DNA of 64,000 nucleotides, taken from the NCBI GenBank assembly GCA_948468385.1, contig CAOKHZ010000004.1, positions 1-64,000 on the forward strand. The letters run 5' to 3'. This DNA comes from an uncultured Faecalicatena sp. (GTDB lineage: Bacteria; Bacillota; Clostridia; Lachnospirales; Lachnospiraceae). Shown here piece by piece: positions 51,973 through 61,178 of this stretch; the first letter of the stretch is position 1; each line of letters begins with the position of its first letter. The notes beneath the pieces were generated by a model, which saw nothing but the letters and a program-made list of their open reading frames with translations, had not been told where the DNA came from and did no database searches. A program made the translations under genes and the position numbers.

Positions 51973-52857
51973 TCACATTTCAACGCCGCTTCCTCGTTTG
52001 CTAAACCGAAATGCAAAAAACACAAACACGCCCATCAACAGCATCAGCAATACGGATTCTGCAGACGCATATCCCATTTGATATTTTAAAAACGCCCGCG
52101 TATAAATCTGATGCACGATGGTAGTCGTCGCGTTCATCGGTCCGCCACCAGTCATGACATTTACCTGTTCAAACATATTGAAACTGTTAATCATTCCCGT
52201 GATAAACAAGAAAAACGTCGTTGGAGAAATCAAAGGAAATGTAACTTTCCAAAACACCTGCCACTTATTTGCTCCGTCCACGATTGCCGCCTCATAATAA
52301 CTCTCGTCAACGCCTTGCAGTCCTGCAAGATTGACCAGCATATTGTAGCCGACCCCCTTCCATATCCCCATGACAATAATGGCAGGTAGTGCCCACCGTG
52401 AATCTGCGAGCCAATTTATTGAATTGATCCCAAATATTTTCAAAATGTAATTAAAAAAACCTTTTGTCGGATCCAACATCCAGATCCAAATAATCGAGAC
52501 CCCCACCATAGAAGCAACGTATGGCAAAAAATAGGCCGCCCGAAAGGCATTCGATTTTACCAGCTTGGAATTGACCAACAGTGCAAGGGCCAATCCTATC
52601 ACCATAACGCCAAAGTGCGCAAATAACACATAAATCAAAGTATTAAATAACGCTTTTATAAAATACTGGTCTTGAAAGATTTGAACATAATTTGCAAATC
52701 CTATAAAATTAGGTTCTTCAAAAATTTTTCGATCCGTAAAGCCATTCCAGATTGTCTGCAAAACCGGTACCAGATATATAAAAAGAAAAACCATATAAAA
52801 CGGTGCGATCATCAAATATCCCAATACGGCTTGCCGAAAACCAACTTTTACCTTCAT
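51973..52857 (-). CDS. Sugar ABC transporter permease (MalF-like)
   Basis: The 294-residue membrane protein (ATG 52857, with 52863 as alternative) has N-terminal helices (YLMIAPFYMVFLFIYLVPVL) and the EAA loop QGVDESYYEAAIVDGANKWQ. GGPMNATTTIVHQIYTRAF follows, typical of CUT1 MalF partners. It forms the translocation pore with the MalG-like subunit. It is encoded just after the binding-protein gene. Confidence 0.93.
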   Translation of the reverse strand: MKVKVGFRQAVLGYLMIAPFYMVFLFIYLVPVLQTIWNGFTDRKIFEEPNFIGFANYVQIFQDQYFIKALFNTLIYVLFAHFGVMVIGLALALLVNSKLVKSNAFRAAYFLPYVASMVGVSIIWIWMLDPTKGFFNYILKIFGINSINWLADSRWALPAIIVMGIWKGVGYNMLVNLAGLQGVDESYYEAAIVDGANKWQVFWKVTFPLISPTTFFLFITGMINSFNMFEQVNVMTGGGPMNATTTIVHQIYTRAFLKYQMGYASAESVLLMLLMGVFVFFAFRFSKRGSGVEM

Positions 52858-52908
52858 GCCCATTTCCTCCTGCCATCTAGGCGAGGGGGGAGTATCCTCC
52901 CCCGCCCG

Positions 52909-54219
52909 TCAATTCAACTGTGCGTCTGTCTTTATTAAATTTTCCGCGTCATTTAACGCTTCCTCCACGCTCTTTTCCCCATAGAGAACCTCTTGTTGCG
53001 CATTTCGCACGGCCTCTCCATAGGATGTCATCCAATCCGTTTTGGGAAATGGCACGCCTACGGCAATAGATTCGCTTGCCGGAACGTTTACCTTTTCATT
53101 TAAAAGTTTGTATTCCTCGTTCAAAGACTTATACGCAGGAGCAACATTCGCATTCTCCATCCGATTCCTATTTGCCTCTTCTGTCATCAAATAGGAAATC
53201 ACGTCCCAAGCCGCATCTTTATCTTTTGATGCCGCGTTGATCGAAAAGAGGCGGAAGCCACACCAAGTCGAATCTTCCCCGTCATCTGCCGGAACATAAG
53301 AACAAATCCCAATCTCATCCTTCAGGGAAGGATCGTTTGCAATCATTGCCGAGATTTCTTCCGTAGTAATATACGCCATTGCCGACTCCGACGTTTGGAA
53401 TGAACGGAGGGTCTGGGCACCCGGTGCCGGATTATACAAAATGGAATACGGCATAATATCTGCAAAATATTGCAACGTCCTTATCCCTGCCGCATCCGCA
53501 ATCTCAGGCAGGTTCGTCTTCGGATCATATAGACGGCTCCCCGCTTGTCTTGCCATCAACGTAAACAACCTGAAATCCGCCGGTTCCAGAGAAAAACCGC
53601 CTCGAACCACTGTATCCCCATCTTTTACCACCAGCTTCTTGGCATATTCCATCATCTCGTTCCAATCCTTCGGCGGTTTTTCTGGATCAAGCCCGGCTTC
53701 CCGGAAAAAATCCTTTCTCCATACAAACACGCACGGTGTCGGCGCATATGCAAGCCCATATGTTTTCCCATCGTCCAACATCTTACCCGCTTCCAAATAA
53801 TTTTCAATTATCTCCCCTTTATTTTCCCATGCATCCAGATAATCGTCCAACGCAAGATACTGCTCCATATGTGCCCGTATTGAAATCTGGTCCACTCCCG
53901 TTTCAACAATGTCCGGAGCTGTTCCGCCGGCAAAAGCAGAATTAAACTTCGTCGCAAAATCTCCAAGGGGCACAAATTCAATAGAAACCTCGGCCATTCC
54001 ATCCTCTTTTTCATTATAGGCATCGATGTCCGCCTTTAACGCCTTGCATATTGCATCCGTTTCAGTTCCCCTGATCCAAAATACCAATTTCGTCTTTCCG
54101 CTTTCTTCCGACCCTTGTTCGCCATCTGACGCCTGCTTTCCGCACCCGCTTACCATTCCGGCTATGGTTCCGACCAATAAAATCGCCGTCAAACATGCGG
54201 CAAGTACCCTTTTTTTCAT
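52909..54219 (-). CDS. Sugar-binding lipoprotein of ABC transporter
   Basis: The 436-residue protein starts at ATG 54219 with a lipoprotein signal peptide (MKKRVLAACLTAILLVGTIA) ending in a lipobox with GMVSGCGK. The rest is a family-1 extracellular sugar-binding fold: LVFWIRGTETDAICKALK, FNSAFAGGTAPDIVE. It captures the substrate, presumably a fructo-oligosaccharide or difructose anhydride judging by the adjacent GH91 and GH32 genes, and delivers it to the two permeases. Confidence 0.93.
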   Translation of the reverse strand: MKKRVLAACLTAILLVGTIAGMVSGCGKQASDGEQGSEESGKTKLVFWIRGTETDAICKALKADIDAYNEKEDGMAEVSIEFVPLGDFATKFNSAFAGGTAPDIVETGVDQISIRAHMEQYLALDDYLDAWENKGEIIENYLEAGKMLDDGKTYGLAYAPTPCVFVWRKDFFREAGLDPEKPPKDWNEMMEYAKKLVVKDGDTVVRGGFSLEPADFRLFTLMARQAGSRLYDPKTNLPEIADAAGIRTLQYFADIMPYSILYNPAPGAQTLRSFQTSESAMAYITTEEISAMIANDPSLKDEIGICSYVPADDGEDSTWCGFRLFSINAASKDKDAAWDVISYLMTEEANRNRMENANVAPAYKSLNEEYKLLNEKVNVPASESIAVGVPFPKTDWMTSYGEAVRNAQQEVLYGEKSVEEALNDAENLIKTDAQLN

Positions 54220-54300
54220 TTCTGTTCCTCCTTTGTTATTTAGTATCTCGAAATCTCTTGTCATTCATGTACCTGACTTATCGATTTCTCTTATGCTCAT

Positions 54301-54329
54301 ATTATATATTATGAATTCTTTTATGTCAA
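54301..54329 (-). promoter_or_regulatory. Promoter of the binding-protein operon
   Basis: Minus-strand TTGACA (plus 54324-54329) and TATAAT (54301-54306) have a 17-bp spacer. TGTCAACCGATTTCA overlaps the -35 and is a weakly palindromic CG-centred site of the kind LacI regulators use; the LacI gene diverges from here. Confidence 0.75.
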
Positions 54330-54440
54330 CCGATTTCATAATAATGTTTCATTTTTTTCATATATATATCTTTCTATTTTGAAAAACGTATGCTATACTT
54401 ATAAAAATACTAGAAACACATACCTTTCAGGAGGAACGAC

Positions 54441-55451
54441 ATGGACAAAGTAAAGTTTACTGATATTTCAAAAAAGTGCGGCGTATCACCCACGACAATT
54501 TCGCGCTATTTCAATCACCCTGAACTTTTATCGCAAAACACAAGAAATGCCATTGAGCGTGCCATTCAAGAACTAAACTATACTCAGAACAACCTTGCCC
54601 GCATGCTTAGTACCGGACAATCCAACCTTGTAGGAGTTATTTTTCCCCACCTGCACTTAAGTTTTTATACAGAAATTTTAAACCAACTGGTAAAACATGG
54701 GCAGCAGAAAGGGTGGCATTTCATCGTCTATACGTCTCCAAAGACCAGGGATGAAGAATTGCATCTTATTAATGACTTATTAGCGTATCAAATCAAAGGA
54801 TTAATCCTCCTTAGCCACGTCCTATCTCCCGAAGATATCGAGTCCCTTCCCGTTCCCGTCATTTCCATTGAACGCATCGGAGGACGATTCAAGCAAATCA
54901 ATAATGATAATTTCACGGGCGGAAAGCTCGCGGGCAACCTCCTGATTCGCAATAATTGTGATGTATTTCTCCACATTAACAATGATTATCAGGAAGATTG
55001 GCCTTCCTTCAAGCGAATTCTTGGATTTGAGCTGGCCGTAAAGGGACTTCCTTATGAAATGTATATTGAAAACGATTTCACAGACCCATATTCGCCTGCC
55101 GCCTCTCTGTCCATGGAACAACTGCTTAATAAAATCACGAAAAAATATGGCCGCAAAAAGATTGGCGTATTTTGTTCCAATGACGATATTGCCCGTTTAT
55201 TTGAGCGATACTGCATACGAAGCAGCATTAAGATTCCGCAAAACATTGAATTGATCGGGTATGACAATTCCACCGTATCCGAATACGCCGTTTACCCCAT
55301 CACTTCCATTGCGCAGAACATTCCTATGATGGCCCAAATCGCCATAGAGTCTTTAGAAAATTACATTCCTTGCGAAAGCATTGTCCCGGCAACGCTAATC
55401 GAAAGAGATTCCACCTCTCGACCAGACTGCGAAGAAACCTCCAGACCATAA
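54441..55451 (+). CDS. LacI-family regulator of the importer operon
   Basis: The 336-residue protein has the LacI HTH at its start (KFTDISKKCGVSPTTISRYF) and hinge NNLARMLSTGQSNLVGVIFP. The ligand domain contains PVISIERIGGRFKQINNDNF and ELIGYDNSTVSEYAVYPI. It is divergent from the transporter operon and probably represses it until sugar is present. GGAGG precedes the ATG. A bidirectional terminator follows. Confidence 0.92.
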   Translation: MDKVKFTDISKKCGVSPTTISRYFNHPELLSQNTRNAIERAIQELNYTQNNLARMLSTGQSNLVGVIFPHLHLSFYTEILNQLVKHGQQKGWHFIVYTSPKTRDEELHLINDLLAYQIKGLILLSHVLSPEDIESLPVPVISIERIGGRFKQINNDNFTGGKLAGNLLIRNNCDVFLHINNDYQEDWPSFKRILGFELAVKGLPYEMYIENDFTDPYSPAASLSMEQLLNKITKKYGRKKIGVFCSNDDIARLFERYCIRSSIKIPQNIELIGYDNSTVSEYAVYPITSIAQNIPMMAQIAIESLENYIPCESIVPATLIERDSTSRPDCEETSRP

Positions 55452-55468
55452 ATCGGTTTGGAGGTTTC
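55434..55468. terminator. Bidirectional terminator between lacI-type and GH91 genes
   Basis: GAAACCTCCA (55434-55443) pairs with TGGAGGTTTC (55459-55468), followed by TTCTTCTATTCC. It overlaps the last codons of the LacI gene and serves the convergent GH91 gene also. Confidence 0.75.
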
Positions 55469-55487
55469 TTCTATTCCCCTTCTTGTT

Positions 55488-56837
55488 TTATACTGTCGGA
55501 GTGGCTCGAAAGGCATTCTCCGTCCTATCCATGACTACTTCCGCCTCACTCCCGGAATCAAGAACCGTATTCTGTCTCGCTTCCTTTTCTATCAACACCG
55601 TCGTCACTTTAAGCGGTGCCAGGCTGTCACTTGCAAGAAGCGCTTCGACCTGGGCAGAATAGCACCCCTCATCTTCTTTTTCCCTCTTTACCGATGTTTC
55701 TGCCATGGCAACAATATGGTTCGAAGAAATGAAATTCCCTACACCTGAAACGACATGTATGATAACCGGCACGGTTCCTTTCGGCTTGATGTCATCTTTT
55801 TTGACCGTTTCAGAAATATGATTCGCCATGATGGAATTATAGTTCCCGCTAACATTCAGAATTCCATACCCGTCATCCTGGCCGTTATCACACGCCAGCA
55901 TCGGCTTCCATGGTTCATAATCACGGAAAAAATGATTTGACGCAATCATATTGTCCGAGCACTTTCCGCAAAACACTAACATGCCAGGATAAAAGGAATG
56001 AAATCTATTGCCCGTAATTGTAGACCTCATCACATTCTCAAAGTGAACGCTGCTCATTCCGCGAGGGAAGATATTGTTCGTTGCAATTAACAGTCCCCCG
56101 AAATTTTGCGCATAAATAGAATACCCTTTATAACCTGCCCCCATCAGGTTGTCCGTAATCTTGGAAGCTTGTCCCCATCCCCTCAACTCTATGCAGCTTC
56201 CACATTCTGCTATAAAATTGTCATGTATTGCCAGCGCGTCCGCGTGATAAATGACAATTCCATGCTCTAAATACACAAACCCCATCCCCGTAATACGAAA
56301 GGAATCTTGTGCGCTCTCAACATAAATCCCCGTTTTTCCGTTTTTATACGTATTTTCCCCGCTCGTCTTTTTAGTTCCGTCATCTACAAAATGCAGCCCG
56401 TCAATACAAAAATTTTCAAATTCCACCGAGCTGATGCGCGGCTCACCATCCCTTTTCACATAAAACGCGGCACCACTGCGTTCCTCTTCATCAGACGCCG
56501 CGGGCAAATCCACCAGAATGCGACTGCCGCCGGGCCATATTTCATGCCAGTTCTCCAATTCATCCTCCGGCGTATTAAAGCGAATACTAGACGATGTGAA
56601 GCCATGGCCTGAACCCATGATTTTTAAATAACTAATATCTATGACGACTTGTGTGGCCAAACGGTAGTCGCCAACGGGCAAGTAAATAACCGCCCCTGGT
56701 TTTCCTCCCTCATTTTCATCAGAATCTGTCTGTCTGATTTTAATATCCGCAATTATACTATTCATTACGGCCCCGATATCCTGATACGGATCTCCAGTCT
56801 TCCATTTTGTCACATCATAAAAATTTCTTCCGTCCAT
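55488..56837 (-). CDS. GH91 family inulin fructotransferase or difructose-anhydride hydrolase
   Basis: The 449-residue right-handed beta-helix protein starts at ATG 56837 (AGGAGG upstream). It matches, to my recognition, the GH91 family: NFYDVTKWKTGDPYQDIGAV, VVIDISYLKIMGSGHGFTSS, WPGGSRILVDLPAASDEEER, CGSCIELRGWGQASKITDNL, FPRGMSSVHFENVMRSTITG. GH91 enzymes make difructose anhydrides from inulin or hydrolyse difructose anhydride III to inulobiose. Secreted fructotransferases carry a signal peptide; this one has none, so it is probably cytoplasmic and acts on an imported substrate, favouring the hydrolase. It is co-transcribed with the GH32 gene. Confidence 0.85.
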   Translation of the reverse strand: MDGRNFYDVTKWKTGDPYQDIGAVMNSIIADIKIRQTDSDENEGGKPGAVIYLPVGDYRLATQVVIDISYLKIMGSGHGFTSSSIRFNTPEDELENWHEIWPGGSRILVDLPAASDEEERSGAAFYVKRDGEPRISSVEFENFCIDGLHFVDDGTKKTSGENTYKNGKTGIYVESAQDSFRITGMGFVYLEHGIVIYHADALAIHDNFIAECGSCIELRGWGQASKITDNLMGAGYKGYSIYAQNFGGLLIATNNIFPRGMSSVHFENVMRSTITGNRFHSFYPGMLVFCGKCSDNMIASNHFFRDYEPWKPMLACDNGQDDGYGILNVSGNYNSIMANHISETVKKDDIKPKGTVPVIIHVVSGVGNFISSNHIVAMAETSVKREKEDEGCYSAQVEALLASDSLAPLKVTTVLIEKEARQNTVLDSGSEAEVVMDRTENAFRATPTV

Positions 56838-56868
56838 AAAAGCTCCTCCTAACACTATACTCGGCTTG

Positions 56869-58356
56869 CTAAAAACGATTCACGTCTTTTAACCCGCACG
56901 TTTTCATCTCCTTGATAAATACAGTACCTCCATATGCCCGAATTTTCAACTGGTTCTGTTCATCTGCCGCAAATATATTATTTGAATGATTATTCCGATA
57001 TCGGTCCGTAAAGATTTCCAATGAGCTCTGATCTGAAAAAACGTGCACGTCCAACACCTTTTTCCCTTTCAAATACATCACGCTTCTTGAAACACCACTG
57101 CTCCATCCATCCGCATTCGTCCTATCCACCCGTAATTCGGCATTTTTGAAATCAAATATACACGCCGTCTTTTTTCCGTTTCCGCAACGCAAATCCAACT
57201 CCAGCTTATCTGCATTCGTTTTCACAAGGTCTATTTCCATCATCAATTCAAAACTAACGCCATCTCCTGCCGTGATCCCTATATCTTCTTCCATCACGGC
57301 CAATTCTCCTTTGCTTTGCAAGTCTTTTCTTAACGTTGCCATCTCCTCGACGGGAAGAAATTGCAATGTGTCATCTTCAAGCATGCGCACTTCCCGTGGA
57401 ATATTAAAAAACCCGCACCAACCCTCCTTATATGTCGGTCCCCAGTCTTTCCACTGAGGCATCCATTCCCACTCATTGGACCATCCGACCACAATCCGCC
57501 TTCCATCCGGTGCTTGAAAAGATTGAGGCGCATAAAAATCCAACCCCCAGTCCATCTCACCGCTTACATGATAATCAAATTTCCCGGTATCATAATCAAA
57601 GTCTCCCACAAAATATACGGCCGTATGATCCCCCGCATTCATTGGCGAAAATGAAAGAACGTACTTTTCCCCCAACGGATAAAAATCCGGACATTCCCAC
57701 ATGCTCCCCCATTCTCCCCTGCTCTCCGCCAGTACATTGAAAAACTCCCATTGTAACATGTCCTTCGAACGATATAACAGTGCCTGCCCCCGATTGCCCC
57801 GACTCGCCCCGCACACCAAATAGTAAGTATCTTCATGTTTCCAAACCTTAGGATCCCGGAACTGATCTTTCGCCACACCTTCCGGGGCAGTCAAAACCGG
57901 ATTTTTTTCATATTTTTTGAAGTGTATCCCATCTTCGCTATATGCGATACATTGTGTTTGTTCAAATCCATCCCCTTCATTCGTCGATGCCGTAAATACC
58001 AAATATAACCTGCCGCCACATTCAATTGCGCTTCCCGAAAAACAACCGCCATGCAAATGATTGTCATACGCCTCACTAGGCGCGAGCGCAAGCGGAAGAT
58101 ATTCCCAGTGCAGCATGTCCTCACTCACCGCATGCCCCCAATGCATCCATTCCCAAAAGCCATGATATGGATTATACTGGAAAAAAAAGTGATACTTTCC
58201 CCGAAAATAAATCAAACCGTTCGGATCATTCAACCATCCCGTTTGTGCCATAAAGTGATAATGCTGACGCATTTTTCCGTCTTTCACCTTATCCTTGCCA
58301 CATTCAATTTCCCGCTGTGCCCTCTTAATATTTTTTTCCATTATTTCATAAGACAT
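56869..58356 (-). CDS. GH32 fructosidase (beta-fructofuranosidase type)
   Basis: The 495-residue protein starts at ATG 58356 (GGAGGTG upstream). It has the nucleophile motif WLNDPNGLIYFRGKYHFFF, the RDP motif QFRDPKVWKHEDTYYLVCGA and the acid/base Glu in MWECPDFYPLGE. The C-terminal beta-sandwich follows from about residue 360. There is no signal peptide, so it works inside the cell on imported fructo-oligosaccharides, sucrose or inulobiose, releasing fructose. It is the first gene after two palindromic operators and a promoter. Confidence 0.95.
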   Translation of the reverse strand: MSYEIMEKNIKRAQREIECGKDKVKDGKMRQHYHFMAQTGWLNDPNGLIYFRGKYHFFFQYNPYHGFWEWMHWGHAVSEDMLHWEYLPLALAPSEAYDNHLHGGCFSGSAIECGGRLYLVFTASTNEGDGFEQTQCIAYSEDGIHFKKYEKNPVLTAPEGVAKDQFRDPKVWKHEDTYYLVCGASRGNRGQALLYRSKDMLQWEFFNVLAESRGEWGSMWECPDFYPLGEKYVLSFSPMNAGDHTAVYFVGDFDYDTGKFDYHVSGEMDWGLDFYAPQSFQAPDGRRIVVGWSNEWEWMPQWKDWGPTYKEGWCGFFNIPREVRMLEDDTLQFLPVEEMATLRKDLQSKGELAVMEEDIGITAGDGVSFELMMEIDLVKTNADKLELDLRCGNGKKTACIFDFKNAELRVDRTNADGWSSGVSRSVMYLKGKKVLDVHVFSDQSSLEIFTDRYRNNHSNNIFAADEQNQLKIRAYGGTVFIKEMKTCGLKDVNRF

Positions 58357-58373
58357 TTCGCACCTCCGCTTTA

Positions 58374-58430
58374 TGGAACGGGTTCCACCTTTGCGCAAAA
58401 AAAGAAAGGCTTTTTATGGAACGGGTTCCA
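58374..58430 (-). promoter_or_regulatory. Twin palindromic operators (TGGAACGGGTTCCA) before GH32 gene
   Basis: Identical 14-bp near-palindromes occur at 58374-58387 and 58417-58430, 43 bp apart (about four helical turns), each followed by CCTTTG on the plus strand. They lie downstream of the promoter at 58458-58485, so a bound LacI-type repressor would block elongation or loop DNA. The LacI encoded at 58610-59632 is the likely ligand. Confidence 0.8.
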
Positions 58431-58457
58431 CCTTTGTATAAAAAAACATATATTTTT

Positions 58458-58485
58458 ATTATATTCTTTTTTTTCCATATGTCAA
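58458..58485 (-). promoter_or_regulatory. Promoter of the GH32-GH91 operon
   Basis: On the minus strand TTGACA (plus 58480-58485) and TATAAT (58458-58463) are spaced by 16 bp, within A/T-rich sequence. The start would be near 58452, upstream of both operators. Confidence 0.75.
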
Positions 58486-58609
58486 TATTTTTTTCTAAAT
58501 AATAACTATTTTTTCTGCCCACTTATTTCTGCCCTATCTATAGGGGCTGTACGCCTGCCATCCGATAATGTGATTGTGTCAATGGGCATCCCGCCTTGCC
58601 GTAAGCAAT

Positions 58610-59632
58610 TTAAAATGGCGGGATGCCATTACAATCCGCGAAAGTTACGCCATGAATTGTAGTATCTCTCTCTTTAATATGAACTTGCAACATAACTTTC
58701 AGATTTATATACTCTTCTCCGGCAATCAATTTTCCAACTAACCTTACCGCTTCCTTCGCAAGTTCCTCTATTGGTTGAACAATGGTTGTCAATCTCGGCT
58801 CCGTAAGTTTTGTAATGAAGGTTCCGTCATAGGAGATAATCTTCACATCTTCTGGTATCCTTAAATGTCTCCGTCTTACCTCGTTCATGCATTCAATTGC
58901 CAGCCAATCCACCGCAAAAATCCCATCAAACTCCAATTGCCTTGCAAATACATCCTGAACAACCCTCTGATAATACTCCGAGTCAAACCGATTCCGCTTC
59001 AATTCATAGTCACACGTCTCTACCCCTCGCTTTTTCATCACACGGTCAAATTCATAATGCCTCTCGTGGTACGGAGAACCCACCGCCGTATCGCCTCTAA
59101 AATGCAAGACTTTTTTACATCCACTACGAATCAGTGCCTCTGCCGCCAACCGTCCCCCCTCTTCATGGTCAACCGCAACCGTTGGAATATGCTCCCCCAG
59201 ATATCGATCCAATGCCACGATGGGCTTATGAATTTTTCCATATTCCTCTACATCTAATGTATGTACCCCCGTAATCACCCCATCCACGATGTGACGATTT
59301 AACATATCAAGATATTCCAACTCGGCGTTACTTGCTTTTGCCGTATTGCACAGCATCATCTTAAATCCTGACGCATACAATTCTGTCTCCACATAATCCA
59401 CGAATTCAGCAAAAAAAGGATTTGATACGTTTGGAACAAGCACCGCGACAATTCCTGTTCTTTTATGGTACAGATTTCTAGCCAGCTCGTTCGGAGTATA
59501 ATTCAATTCATACATGGCATTTCTTATCTTTTTCCTCGTCTCCTCAGCCACATAACCACTGTCATTCAACATTCTTGACACTGTGCCGACACCGACGCCC
59601 GCTCTTTTCGCAACATCCTTAATTCCCGCCAT
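58610..59632 (-). CDS. LacI-family regulator of the fructosidase operon
   Basis: The 340-residue protein starts MAGIKDVAKRAGVGVGTVSR, a typical LacI HTH, with hinge ELARNLYHKRTGIVAVLVPN. The ligand domain shows KPIVALDRYLGEHIPTVAVD and LTTIVQPIEELAKEAVRLVG. It lies directly upstream of the GH32 operon and most likely binds the TGGAACGGGTTCCA sites. An inverted repeat GGCATCCCGCC/GGCGGGATGCC (58585-58595/58617-58627) overlaps its 3' end. Confidence 0.93.
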   Translation of the reverse strand: MAGIKDVAKRAGVGVGTVSRMLNDSGYVAEETRKKIRNAMYELNYTPNELARNLYHKRTGIVAVLVPNVSNPFFAEFVDYVETELYASGFKMMLCNTAKASNAELEYLDMLNRHIVDGVITGVHTLDVEEYGKIHKPIVALDRYLGEHIPTVAVDHEEGGRLAAEALIRSGCKKVLHFRGDTAVGSPYHERHYEFDRVMKKRGVETCDYELKRNRFDSEYYQRVVQDVFARQLEFDGIFAVDWLAIECMNEVRRRHLRIPEDVKIISYDGTFITKLTEPRLTTIVQPIEELAKEAVRLVGKLIAGEEYINLKVMLQVHIKERDTTIHGVTFADCNGIPPF

Positions 59633-59725
59633 GGCATCTCCTTCTCATTGCAATCCTCAGTCCTTCTCCACATAATCAGGGCATCCGTTTCCGAATGCCC
59701 TGATTTTGCCCCTCCGCACTTCGCA

Positions 59726-60229
59726 TCAGCCTTTTTTTCTCGTCAACTCCCGAAAGCCTTTGGCAATCCCATGCATCGCCTCCGACATCATCATGATGAC
59801 GGCTCCCGCCGCAATGAAGAAATCGGCCAGATTGTACGTGAGGCGCGTAAGCTTCTCCTTCTTCGTCTCAAATCCCACATAATCAATCACGTACCCGCGA
59901 AACCACCGGTCAAACGTGTTGCTCCACGCTCCCGCCGTCAAAAGGGAAAGCGCAACCTTTTTGCCAAACCTTCCCTTCCGAAGCAACGTGAACAACTGGT
60001 AAATGGTCAAAATCACCGCCGCGTACGCGGACGTGTACTTTACGATTTCCGGCTTTTCCTTCAGTATGTTCAGGCAAAATCCCTTGTTATATACCTTGCG
60101 CAATATCACCTTGCCGCCAAAGGCGGTACGCTCCTCGCCTTGTTTTAAATACCCTTCCATCACCGACTTCATCGTGATGTCGAGCATGGCCAAACAAGCG
60201 GTAATGCTAATCAGTACCAGAATCACCAT
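59726..60229 (-). CDS. lspA: Signal peptidase II (LspA)-like protein
   Basis: The 167-residue membrane protein has four hydrophobic stretches and the LspA motifs: NKGFCLNIL (for NxGaaF), NTFDRWFRGYVIDYVGF with the first catalytic Asp, and YNLADFFIAAG with the second. LspA cleaves prolipoprotein signal peptides after lipidation. The motifs are somewhat divergent, so it may be a paralogue rather than the housekeeping enzyme. Confidence 0.85.
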   Translation of the reverse strand: MVILVLISITACLAMLDITMKSVMEGYLKQGEERTAFGGKVILRKVYNKGFCLNILKEKPEIVKYTSAYAAVILTIYQLFTLLRKGRFGKKVALSLLTAGAWSNTFDRWFRGYVIDYVGFETKKEKLTRLTYNLADFFIAAGAVIMMMSEAMHGIAKGFRELTRKKG

Positions 60230-60272
60230 CCCTTGCTTCTCCTTCTCTTGATTTTTTGCCGCTTACTTTTCC

Positions 60273-61007
60273 TTATTCCGCTTTATTCTCCTCTTCACTC
60301 GCCGCGTCCGCCGTGTTCTTCACCGCATCCGCCGCCTCTTCTGCCACCGTTTCCACGGTCTCTTCCATCACGTCCACAACGTTCTCCGCCGCGTCTTCCA
60401 TCTTCTCGGACACCTTGTCTGCCATCTCTCCCGCCTTTTCTGCAGCTTTTTCCGCATATTCTCCCGCTTTATCCACTGCCTTTTCCGCATATTCACTGGC
60501 TTTATCTATCGCTTCTGCCGCGTACTCCCCGGCTTTTCCCGCCATCTCGTTCATGACGCTTACCGCCTTGTCGGCATACTCGCCGGCCTTCTCCTTGGCA
60601 TTTTTCAGCTTTTCCTCCATGTTGACGGACTCGGCCTTCGGCTTCTCCGGTGCTTTCTCGCCGCAATATGGGCAATAGGCCACGTCCCTCGCCACCAGCT
60701 TGCCGCAGCTAGGGCATGCGTATTCGCCCTTTACCTCGACGATTTTCTGCAGGTACTCCTCAATACTTTCCTCCCTGCTCTGGATGGCTTCGCATAAGCC
60801 GGATGCCTCCTCGCTCATGATTCCGCCTTCCTTGAACTGGTCATACACCATCTTGCCAAGCGCAATCATGTCGTTCTCGTTGCTGCGCTCCAGCGTGCGT
60901 ATCTGGCTCTTCAGCTTTTGGATCTCCATCGCCTCCCCGGCCTTGTTCGTCATCGTCTCCGCCGTCTCTCCCAATCGCTTCCCCAAATCTTCAAAAAATG
61001 TTCCCAT
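60273..61007 (-). CDS. Zinc-ribbon protein with long amphipathic repeat tail
   Basis: The 244-residue protein starts at ATG 61007 after AAAGGAG. The first 90 residues are coiled coil (KLKSQIRTLERSNENDMIAL). A zinc ribbon follows, CPSCGKLVARDVAYCPYCGE. Then about 120 residues repeat an 11-residue pattern around KAGEYADKA, EYAEKAVDKAGEYAEKA, AGEMADKVSEK, giving a long charged amphipathic helix like LEA or apolipoprotein helices, and an acidic end. Such tails often lie on membranes or protect proteins. Function unknown. Confidence 0.7.
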   Translation of the reverse strand: MGTFFEDLGKRLGETAETMTNKAGEAMEIQKLKSQIRTLERSNENDMIALGKMVYDQFKEGGIMSEEASGLCEAIQSREESIEEYLQKIVEVKGEYACPSCGKLVARDVAYCPYCGEKAPEKPKAESVNMEEKLKNAKEKAGEYADKAVSVMNEMAGKAGEYAAEAIDKASEYAEKAVDKAGEYAEKAAEKAGEMADKVSEKMEDAAENVVDVMEETVETVAEEAADAVKNTADAASEEENKAE

Positions 61008-61178
61008 AATAACGTCTCCTTTCAAAATCAGCTTCTATAATTGTTTCTATTTCTTTCCATTATACCCCTTTCTGCGAGAAGTTCAAACAATTTCTGTTTT
61101 TTTATATTCTTTATAATTTGATAATATTTATACCTCCACCGTCATATACTGTTTCAAAACATACGGAGTTTTATTTTT

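Noticed and set aside
58585-58627. Strong terminator after the LacI gene
   Set aside because: The 11-bp inverted repeat is real but is not followed by a T tract on either strand, so termination is doubtful.
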